Below, in pieces: positions 6,977-12,048 of a stretch of DNA of 12,048 nt. The DNA is from Comamonadaceae bacterium (GTDB lineage: Bacteria; Pseudomonadota; Gammaproteobacteria; Burkholderiales; Burkholderiaceae_C): the NCBI GenBank assembly GCA_947374485.1, contig CANCCF010000116.1, positions 1 through 12,048 on the forward strand. Direction: 5' to 3'. A program made the translations under genes and the position numbers. Numbering within the stretch: the first letter of the stretch is position 1; each line of letters begins with the position of its first letter. The notes beneath the pieces were generated by a model that was given only the letters and a program-made list of their open reading frames with translations, searched no databases and was not told the DNA's origin.

Positions 6977-8215
6977 ATGGACTTTGACTACTCACCCAAA
7001 ACCAAGGCCTTACAGGCGCGCTTGCAACAATTCATGGAGGCACACATCTATCCGGCAGAGGGCCGGTACCAGGAGGAACTGGCCGCCAATACCGCGACGG
7101 GCAAGCGCTGGACCCCTTTGCAGACGATTGAAACGCTAAAGACCCAAGCACGCGCTGCGGGCCTGTGGAACCTGTTTCTGCCGGTGGACAGCGCCCAGGC
7201 TGCAGGCTTTGAAGGCGCAGGACTGACCAACCAGGAATACGCACCGCTGGCCGAAACCATGGGCCGGGTGCCTTGGGCCAGTGAGGTCTTCAATTGTTCA
7301 GCGCCCGACACCGGCAACATGGAAACCATTGCACGCTATGGCTCGGCAGACAACAAACGCGATTGGCTCAAGCCGCTGCTGGCGGGCGACATCCGCTCGG
7401 CGTTCGCCATGACCGAGCCGACCGTGGCCTCAAGTGATGCCACCAACATCGAAACCCGCATGGAGCGAGAAGGTGATGACTATGTCGTCAACGGACGCAA
7501 ATGGTGGATCTCCGGTGCGGGTGACCCGCGCTGTGCCATCTACATCGTCATGGGCAAGACCAACCCCATGGCCGCTCGCCACGCCCAGCAGAGCATGTTG
7601 CTGGTGCCAGCCGACACGCCCGGCGTCAAGGTGCTGCGGCCCCTGAGTGTGTTTGGTTACGATGACGCGCCCCATGGACACATGGAGATTGCGTTCGAGA
7701 ATGTGCGCGTGCCCATGGGCAACCTCTTGCTGGGCGAGGGGCGCGGCTTTGAGATCGCACAAGGTCGCCTGGGGCCAGGGCGCATCCACCACTGCATGCG
7801 CCTGATCGGCTTGGCTGAACGTGCACTCGCATTGATGTGCAGGCGCACCTCAACACGGGTGGCCTTTGGCAAGGCCATTGCTTCTCAGGGTGTCACGCAG
7901 GAGCGCATTGCCGAGGCGCGCTGCAAGATCGACATGGCCCGTTTGCTGACGCTCAAAGCGGCCTGGATGATGGATGTGGCAGGCAACAAGTTCGCGCGCA
8001 ACGAGATCGCCATGATCAAGGTGGTGGCGCCCAACATGGCCTGCGAGGTGATTGACTGGGCGATCCAGGCCCATGGCGCGGCGGGTATGTCAGAGGACTT
8101 CCCCCTGGCCTACCTGTACACCTGTGCACGCACCCTGCGTTTTGCCGATGGCCCGGACGAGGTGCACCGCAACGCGATTGCCAAACTGGAACTAGGCAAG
8201 TACGCGCAGCTTTAA
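6977..8215 (+). CDS. Acyl-CoA dehydrogenase (ACAD10/11-like, LvaC-like)
   Basis: A 412-residue FAD enzyme of the acyl-CoA dehydrogenase superfamily. The helical N-terminal domain covers about 1-140; the middle beta domain has AMTEP (144-148) and GRKWWISGAG (173-182), the FAD/substrate signatures; the C-terminal helical domain has RVAFGK (294-299), QAHGAAG (364-370) and FADGPDEVHR (389-398). Aligned to MCAD, Asp391 in ADGPDEVH falls where the catalytic Glu (YEGTS) stands. ADGPDEVH is the form seen in ACAD10/11-like proteins. The likely role is processing of a CoA thioester phosphorylated by the upstream kinase, by elimination rather than plain dehydrogenation; this is inferred. GGAG at 6968-6971, 5 nt before the ATG, fixes the start; the frame is open further upstream but overlaps the kinase gene. 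Its stop faces a convergent gene 13 nt away. Confidence 0.93.
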   Translation: MDFDYSPKTKALQARLQQFMEAHIYPAEGRYQEELAANTATGKRWTPLQTIETLKTQARAAGLWNLFLPVDSAQAAGFEGAGLTNQEYAPLAETMGRVPWASEVFNCSAPDTGNMETIARYGSADNKRDWLKPLLAGDIRSAFAMTEPTVASSDATNIETRMEREGDDYVVNGRKWWISGAGDPRCAIYIVMGKTNPMAARHAQQSMLLVPADTPGVKVLRPLSVFGYDDAPHGHMEIAFENVRVPMGNLLLGEGRGFEIAQGRLGPGRIHHCMRLIGLAERALALMCRRTSTRVAFGKAIASQGVTQERIAEARCKIDMARLLTLKAAWMMDVAGNKFARNEIAMIKVVAPNMACEVIDWAIQAHGAAGMSEDFPLAYLYTCARTLRFADGPDEVHRNAIAKLELGKYAQL

Positions 8216-8218
8216 AGA

Positions 8219-8250
8219 CTGGTCAGACTCAGGAGGGAATGCCTGACCAG
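8219..8250. terminator. Hairpin across the convergent stop codons
   Basis: CTGGTCAG (8219-8226) and CTGACCAG (8243-8250) form a perfect 8-bp stem with a 16-nt loop, immediately after the dehydrogenase stop and covering the last codons of the HD-GYP gene. Placement between two convergent genes suggests a bidirectional terminator or an mRNA 3'-end protector. No T-tract follows on either strand, so intrinsic termination is uncertain. Confidence 0.4.
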
Positions 8251-9458
8251 AGTTCGTTCAGGTCATTGAAGCGCCACTGGGCCGGGTCTTCGCGGCTGAC
8301 AATTTTTTCTGTGGCGCCGGGGCGCGACAAATCAACCAGTTCTGGCACGATGCGCAAATTCGACTTGGTGGAGAAGAACACCTTCACTGTGGGCATGGTC
8401 AGCGACTTGCCGGTTTGCTCCACCACCACGCCCAGCCGACCCGAGCTCAATCGCACCAGGCTGCCAATGGGGTAGATGCCCAGGCTTTTCACAAAGGCCT
8501 GGAACACCTGGGTATCAAAGTGGCCTTTGGCCCACTCGGCCATGCGCCTGAGCGACTCGGCCGGATCCCAGCCTGGCTTGTAGGGGCGGTTGGATGTGAT
8601 GGCATCGTAGACGTCGCAAACGGCGCCCATTTTTGCAAACAAACTGATCTCGGAGTCCTTGAGGCCCTTGGGGTAGCCCGAGCCATCGGTCTTCTCATGA
8701 TGATGCAAACATACATCGAGCACGACCGGGTCCACGTCTGCCCCTGTCATCAGCATGCGGTGCCCTTCTTCCGGGTGGCGCTTGACCAGCGCAAATTCAG
8801 CCTCCGTCAGCTTGCCCGGCTTGTTCAGTATTTCCATCGGAATCATGGCCTTGCCCATGTCGTGCATCAAACCAGCCAGACCCGCCAGGCGGGTCTGCTT
8901 CTCGTCCAGCTTGAGCTGTTTGGCCAGCGCCACCATCATGGCGCAGACCGCGACTGAATGCAGGTAAGTGTAGTCGTCCACGGTTTTCAGGCGCGCCAGG
9001 CTGATCAATGCCGAGGGGTTGCGCGCCACCGAATCGGTGATTTCTTCCACCAGCTTTTGGGCGCCCCCCGTATCCACCGCTTTGCCCATGCGGGCCTCTT
9101 CGAACATGGAGATCACCGCGCGCTTGGCCTGGAAGCAGATCCTGGTGGCGTGCGCAATTTCCTGCGCCGTGGTCAGCGGAGCGGTGTTACGCCGCTCCAG
9201 CACCACCTGCTCCAGCGCGGCTTCCACTTCGGCTTCTGAATCGGCCTCGGACACAGTGGCTTCGCCCGCAGGTACATCAAGTCCCTTGGCACAATCAATC
9301 CAGACCTCCTTGATGCTGCTGGCCAGGATGCTGGCCAGGTCCTTGGGGTCAGTGAGCACAAACCCATTGCGCCAGAAAGGGTGCTCCATCCAGGAGCCAC
9401 AGAACTCCTTGAGGTGCATGCCGAGTTGTAGCTGATGAACCGTTATTTTTTTGAGCAT
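8229..9458 (-). CDS. HD-GYP domain protein with DUF3391, probable c-di-GMP phosphodiesterase
   Basis: A 409-residue cytoplasmic protein. Residues 1-130 correspond to the DUF3391 N-terminal domain (opening MLKKITVHQLQLGMHLKEFC). The HD-GYP domain at about 135-330 keeps its signatures: His167 in YLHSVAV, the HD pair His199-Asp200 with Lys203 in LMHDMGK, His228 in KRHPEEGH, HHHEKTDGSGYP at 252-263 and DVYDAITSNRPYK at 282-294. The diagnostic GYP is present as Gly261-Tyr262-Pro263, and the metal ligands are intact, so hydrolysis of c-di-GMP is expected, which lowers the signal and favours motility over biofilm. A small C-terminal beta-like domain (about 330-375) follows. The start at 9458 gives the family opening; GAGG lies about 12 nt upstream, a weak site. 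It begins 13 nt after the gene at 9472-10101, so the two are likely one operon. Confidence 0.93.
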   Translation of the reverse strand: MLKKITVHQLQLGMHLKEFCGSWMEHPFWRNGFVLTDPKDLASILASSIKEVWIDCAKGLDVPAGEATVSEADSEAEVEAALEQVVLERRNTAPLTTAQEIAHATRICFQAKRAVISMFEEARMGKAVDTGGAQKLVEEITDSVARNPSALISLARLKTVDDYTYLHSVAVCAMMVALAKQLKLDEKQTRLAGLAGLMHDMGKAMIPMEILNKPGKLTEAEFALVKRHPEEGHRMLMTGADVDPVVLDVCLHHHEKTDGSGYPKGLKDSEISLFAKMGAVCDVYDAITSNRPYKPGWDPAESLRRMAEWAKGHFDTQVFQAFVKSLGIYPIGSLVRLSSGRLGVVVEQTGKSLTMPTVKVFFSTKSNLRIVPELVDLSRPGATEKIVSREDPAQWRFNDLNELWSGIPS

Positions 9459-9471
9459 ACAGTGGCAAGCC

Positions 9472-10101
9472 TCAGTGCAGGTGACGCGGCTTGCGCCCCC
9501 CACCATGGCCACCACCATGGCTTCCGCCCGAACCGCGTGGCGGCTTGCCAATTTCCAACGAATGCACCAGCGCATCGAAACGCTGGGCAAACAGCTTGTC
9601 CACCTCAGCCACCACGCCGCTGAGCTCGGAGCCATCAAAATGGCGCTCCATCATGTTGATCAGGTCCTGCACCAGCAAGTCGCGTTGCACCTGCATGATG
9701 GCCGCCGGGTTGGGGCCCACAAACAGCATGACAAAGTCATCGCGCGACTCGGCATTGGCAGGCGCATCTTCGTTGTCAAATTCGGCGTCGTAGAAGGTGA
9801 CTTCTAAGGCGGCACCGGTATCGGCAATTTCATTGAGGTTCATGCAGACTTCGTCCAGGGTCTGGCGAAAATCGTCATCGCCCGCCACTGTCCAGCACAT
9901 TTGCAGCACGTGCCCACTGGCATCAAACTGGATGCCGGGCTCGTCTTCATACGAGCTGTTGGCGCCGTCCGCGAGGGAGCGGCAGCCCGCGTACTTCCAC
10001 ATGGGTTTGAGCGACTCCTGCACCTGCTCATAACCGATGTCCGCTCGCAGGGGTACTTGGCCATGGACATGAATCTCAAACGGGGCGTTATAGCGTGGCA
10101 T
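9472..10101 (-). CDS. Conserved Burkholderiales protein of unknown function with Gly/His-rich tail
   Basis: A 209-residue soluble protein without signal peptide or membrane segment. I recall close relatives in Comamonadaceae, probably under a DUF name (DUF6806 is my best recollection, not verified). Visible parts: a beta-like opening APFEIHVHGQVPLRA (6-20), a central acidic region with QMCWTVAGDDDFRQTLDEVC (67-86), VEVTFYD-like strand at 99-105, a helical segment PAAIMQVQRDLLVQDLINMM (132-151), and a Gly/His/Arg-rich tail (188-209, GSGGSHGGGHGGG) that may be flexible or bind metal. The start at 10101 fits the conserved opening; the frame extends upstream into non-family sequence. No Shine-Dalgarno is seen. 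It is the first gene of a likely two-gene unit with the HD-GYP protein, hinting at a signalling role, but no function can be assigned. Confidence 0.85.
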   Translation of the reverse strand: MPRYNAPFEIHVHGQVPLRADIGYEQVQESLKPMWKYAGCRSLADGANSSYEDEPGIQFDASGHVLQMCWTVAGDDDFRQTLDEVCMNLNEIADTGAALEVTFYDAEFDNEDAPANAESRDDFVMLFVGPNPAAIMQVQRDLLVQDLINMMERHFDGSELSGVVAEVDKLFAQRFDALVHSLEIGKPPRGSGGSHGGGHGGGRKPRHLH

Positions 10102-10345
10102 GGTGTCAAGTGTAGTGATGCATGGCGGGACCGAAACCGAAAACTGCTGCCCAGGCCCCATGTATGCTGCTTTTTTTTTGGCTATCGAAGGTAAAAAAAC
10201 ACCGGCAAAAGTACCGCCACCTTTCAAAATCATTCCCGGGGATACAGGCTCCAAAGCGGCTGGTTGATTGTGCCACGCTGCATCGGCACGAAATGAATCC
10301 GGCTCAAGACGCGAACGGACGCCAATGCCCCACTCTCTGAACGGA
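10102..10345. other. Intergenic region with T9 and A7 tracts before the 9472-10101 gene
   Basis: 244 nt between two minus-strand genes. It holds a T9 run (10171-10179) and an A7 run (10193-10199) that are complementary and 13 nt apart, about 70-100 nt upstream of the ATG at 10101; read on the minus strand they could be an UP element or a bent tract for that gene's promoter. GTGCC/GGCAC (10270-10274/10285-10289) is a 5-bp hairpin without a T-run, so it is not a convincing terminator for the upstream HAD gene. No gene seen. Confidence 0.4.
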
Positions 10346-11035
10346 TCAGGCGACGACTTCCAAAACCCGGGTCAGATCGGAACCCACGTAATTTGGTCGC
10401 GGGCCAATGGTTTCAAAAGGCTGGTGCTGCCGATTCACCCAGAGCGTTTTGAAACCAAACCAGGTTGCTCCCAGGACATCCCAGGCATTGCTGGAAACAA
10501 ACAGCACCTCGTCTGCCTGAACCGGAAAAGCGTCAAGAACCAAGGCATAGCTTTGTGGTGACGTCTTGAATAACCGGATGCCATCAACGGACAGAACCCT
10601 TTGAAGCAAGCCTGTCAATCCCGCACTGGATACTGCCGACTCCAGCATCGCGACACTGCCGTTGGAAAGAATGGCTACCGCCATATTCAGGTCTTGAAGT
10701 TGCTGCAGAACACCGATGTTCTCTGGAAAAGCGGTGAGCCTGGCGTACTGGTCCATCAGGACCTGCTCCATCGGTGCTGAATGGTTCAATTCCAGCCGAT
10801 CCAGCGTGTAGCAAAGGGATGCCCGGGTGAGCTCCCAAAACGACTGGTAGTAGCGACTTCCCCCCAGCCCTTGGGGATCGGACATGGTAATCAAGCGCGT
10901 GTACTCGATCTGCTTGTCCCGCCACAGAGTCGCGATCGCAGGACCATGCCCCGGGTACAGGGATTCAGCCAGCGCTCCGATGGAGTAGACGTCAAACAGC
11001 GTGCCGTAGGCATCAAAGACCACCACTTTAATCAT
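10346..11035 (-). CDS. Haloacid dehalogenase, type II (L-2-haloacid dehalogenase-like HAD hydrolase)
   Basis: A 229-residue HAD-superfamily hydrolase of the L-2-haloacid dehalogenase group, which replaces the halogen of L-2-haloacids with hydroxyl to give D-2-hydroxyacids. Motif I FDAYGTLFD has the nucleophile Asp8 and Thr12. Arg39 (candidate halide/carboxylate arginine), Ser124-Asn125 in LSNG, Lys157 in LFKTSPQSY with Tyr163, and SSNAWD at 181-186 (Ser181, Asn183, Asp186) match the active-site residues of L-DEX-type enzymes in order and spacing. A departure is Thr158 where the family usually has Pro (KP). AAGGA at 11042-11046, 6 nt before the ATG, supports the start. It is monocistronic, with a 455-nt upstream region carrying inverted repeats. 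Haloacid turnover is inferred from residues; other 2-substituted acids or phosphate esters remain possible. Confidence 0.9.
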   Translation of the reverse strand: MIKVVVFDAYGTLFDVYSIGALAESLYPGHGPAIATLWRDKQIEYTRLITMSDPQGLGGSRYYQSFWELTRASLCYTLDRLELNHSAPMEQVLMDQYARLTAFPENIGVLQQLQDLNMAVAILSNGSVAMLESAVSSAGLTGLLQRVLSVDGIRLFKTSPQSYALVLDAFPVQADEVLFVSSNAWDVLGATWFGFKTLWVNRQHQPFETIGPRPNYVGSDLTRVLEVVA

Positions 11036-11066
11036 CGAACATCCTTGCCTTTGGCATTCACAGGTT

Positions 11067-11099
11067 GTGTGTTTCAGCGGGCATGAGCCGCTTTCACAC
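11067..11099. repeat. Two-part inverted repeat upstream of the HAD gene
   Basis: Outer arms GTGTG (11067-11071) and CACAC (11095-11099) and inner arms AGCGG (11076-11080) and CCGCT (11088-11092) enclose the loop GCATGAG. It lies 32 nt before the HAD ATG, so it would be in the mRNA leader or overlap the promoter. Confidence 0.5.
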
Positions 11100-11114
11100 C
11101 TACTGTACAACCAA

Positions 11115-11135
11115 CAAGGCAACAATGTTGTCTTG
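11115..11135. promoter_or_regulatory. Near-perfect palindrome, candidate operator of the HAD gene
   Basis: Arms CAAGGCAACA (11115-11124) and TGTTGTCTTG (11126-11135) surround a single central A; nine of ten positions are complementary, with one G-T mismatch. It lies 80 nt upstream of the HAD start, a normal place for an operator. No regulator gene is adjacent to bind it. Confidence 0.45.
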
Positions 11136-11317
11136 CGCCACTTAGGCACGACCTGTACCGCCGCCTAGAGCTTGAAGGCACCCTGTTTCGGCAGAGCGTC
11201 GGGGCTTAGATGTCAGTGCCGGGCATTCGACGCATTGAAAGAAAGACGCGTTGCCGCTGTAAGAGCACCACTCTGCGCGGGACTAACCAACATTGGCAAA
11301 GCATTGAATCACAGGTA

Positions 11318-11353
11318 GCGGGATAGAGCATGCGGCGCAAGCCTCTACCCCGC
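11318..11353. repeat. Strong orphan hairpin (11-nt arms, one mismatch)
   Basis: GCGGGATAGAG (11318-11328) pairs with CTCTACCCCGC (11343-11353) at ten of eleven positions across a 14-nt loop that itself holds the small palindrome TGCGGCGCA. No gene ends here and no T-run follows, so it is not an ordinary terminator. It lies about 137 nt upstream of the thioredoxin-like gene. Confidence 0.6.
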
Positions 11354-11490
11354 CGTTCTCTCAAGGGCAGGCGCAGCTGTAAAAACGTCACCTGCGACCA
11401 GCCTGGACTCTACGGGCCTGTTGGTCGATGTGTTCTCCTGAACATACGCACTGCCAAGCCCACCACCCATATCACCCAAGGAAACCCACC

Positions 11491-11877
11491 ATGCACTTCA
11501 CAAAAAAGGCTGTCTTCGTCGCCCTCGCCTCCTGCCTGTCGCTGGCCATGGCCGGCGAGATCAAACCCTTCAACCAGGCAGGTTTTGATGCACTTACCGC
11601 ATCTGGCAAGGCGGTTGTGTTGGACATCAGCGCCACCTGGTGCCCTACCTGCAGGGCCCAAAAGCCCATCATTGACAGCCTCATGCAGCAGTCGGCCTAC
11701 AAGGACGTTACGCTCATGACGATCGATTTCGATTCTGACAAGACTGTGCTCAAGAAGTTCAAGGTAATCATGCAAAGCACGCTGGTGGCCTTCAAGGGCA
11801 CGCAGGAAGTCGGTCGCTCGGTCGGTGACACCAGCCAAGTGGGCCTGGAAGGCTTGATCAAAAAGTCGATCAACTGA
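11491..11877 (+). CDS. Secreted thioredoxin-like protein
   Basis: A 128-residue protein with a signal peptide (residues 1-21, ending SLAMA before GEI), so the mature part is expected in the periplasm. The thioredoxin fold carries the redox motif WCPTC (50-54; Cys51 and Cys54). The strand that normally holds the conserved cis-proline reads VIMQSTLVAFKG (92-103), with Ser96 in place of proline. The likely role is thiol reduction in the periplasm, fed with electrons by the membrane protein encoded next: the two genes overlap as TGATG at 11875-11879, indicating translational coupling. An AAGGAA (11478-11483) lies 7 nt before the ATG and supports the start. Partners could be cytochrome c maturation or periplasmic oxidant defence; the sequence does not say which. 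Confidence 0.9.
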   Translation: MHFTKKAVFVALASCLSLAMAGEIKPFNQAGFDALTASGKAVVLDISATWCPTCRAQKPIIDSLMQQSAYKDVTLMTIDFDSDKTVLKKFKVIMQSTLVAFKGTQEVGRSVGDTSQVGLEGLIKKSIN

Positions 11878-12038
11878 TGGTGCTCAGACCCGGTTCCTAC
11901 GGCCTCGGATTCCTGGCGGGGCTGCTCTCGACACTGTCACCCTGCATGCTTCCTATCATCCCCATCCTGCTAGGTTCTGCTGTCAACGTCCACCCACGGG
12001 CGCCCATGGCTTTGGCTTCGGGCTTGGCCATCTCGTAA
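11877..12038 (+). pseudogene. CcdA/DsbD-type membrane protein, cut off after 53 codons
   Basis: Starts at the ATG overlapping the thioredoxin stop codon. The 53 residues include a hydrophobic stretch with GFLAGLLSTLSPCMLPIIPILLG (positions 11-33): the SPC-x-LP-x-x-P signature of the first membrane segment of CcdA/DsbD electron transporters, with the redox-active Cys23. A second hydrophobic segment (MALASGLAIS, 44-53) begins and then meets an in-frame TAA at 12036-12038. Family members have six or more membrane spans and more than 200 residues, so this product is far too short. Only 10 nt follow in the window. Explanations are a nonsense or frameshift mutation, an inserted element whose end starts near 12036, or poor sequence at a contig end. 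The intact gene would pass cytoplasmic electrons to the upstream thioredoxin-like protein. Confidence 0.75.
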
Positions 12039-12048
12039 CATCCGGGTT

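Larger units (their letters stand above)
11036..11490. other. 455-nt gene-free divergent intergenic region with several inverted repeats
   Basis: Separates the HAD gene (minus) from the thioredoxin-like gene (plus). I see no protein gene here: the short open frames have no recognisable product or ribosome binding site. It contains the HAD ribosome binding site (11042-11046), a two-part hairpin at 11067-11099, a palindrome at 11115-11135, and an 11-bp hairpin at 11318-11353, listed separately. A further 5-bp repeat CGCAG/CTGCG is at 11372-11376 and 11392-11396. The length and structure would suit promoters plus a small RNA or a decayed mobile remnant; nothing decides between them. Confidence 0.6.

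Noticed and set aside
9459..9638. N-terminal extension of the HD-GYP protein
   Set aside because: It overlaps the upstream gene and is Trp/Ala-rich, unlike DUF3391 proteins, which start at MLKKITV.
11206..11391. Minus-strand open frame of 61 codons in the gene-free region
   Set aside because: Arg/Leu-rich product without a recognisable domain or ribosome binding site, and its DNA contains the hairpin at 11318-11353.

Overview
The window looks like a chromosomal stretch of a betaproteobacterium of the order Burkholderiales, most likely family Comamonadaceae (Rhodoferax/Polaromonas-like). This rests on GC-rich coding sequence, the longer 228-residue form of LexA, and two small proteins (911-1247 and 9472-10101) that I recall as conserved in that group. 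It is not a phage, plasmid or genomic island: I see no transposase, integrase, tRNA, rRNA or CRISPR.

Layout. (1) 1-1247: the start of an L-asparaginase gene faces lexA divergently, with two perfectly spaced SOS boxes between them; a small conserved protein follows lexA. (2) 1272-2894: a DUF1993 (DinB-like fold) protein and a D-2-hydroxyacid dehydrogenase, divergently transcribed. (3) 2920-4896: a FimV-like inner-membrane/periplasmic protein on the minus strand. (4) 5080-8215: a plus-strand cluster of a Crp/Fnr-type regulator, an APH-fold phosphotransferase and an acyl-CoA dehydrogenase. (5) 8229-10101: a minus-strand pair, a conserved protein of unknown function followed 13 nt later by a DUF3391/HD-GYP c-di-GMP phosphodiesterase. 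(6) 10346-11035: an L-2-haloacid dehalogenase-type HAD hydrolase. (7) 11036-11490: 455 nt without a recognisable gene but with three inverted repeats. (8) 11491-12038: a secreted thioredoxin-like protein coupled by a TGATG overlap to a CcdA/DsbD-type membrane protein that stops after 53 codons.

The most interesting system is cluster 4. The kinase and dehydrogenase correspond to the two catalytic parts of animal ACAD10/ACAD11 and to LvaA and LvaC of the Pseudomonas putida levulinate pathway. There, a 4-hydroxyacyl-CoA is phosphorylated and the phosphate is then eliminated, so the chain can enter beta-oxidation. Here the pair sits behind its own Crp/Fnr-type regulator, with no LvaB, LvaD or LvaE visible, so its substrate is open. 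Other points of interest are the lexA-linked small protein, the tandem SOS boxes shared with an asparaginase gene, the abrupt end of the CcdA gene, and the structured non-coding region before the thioredoxin gene.
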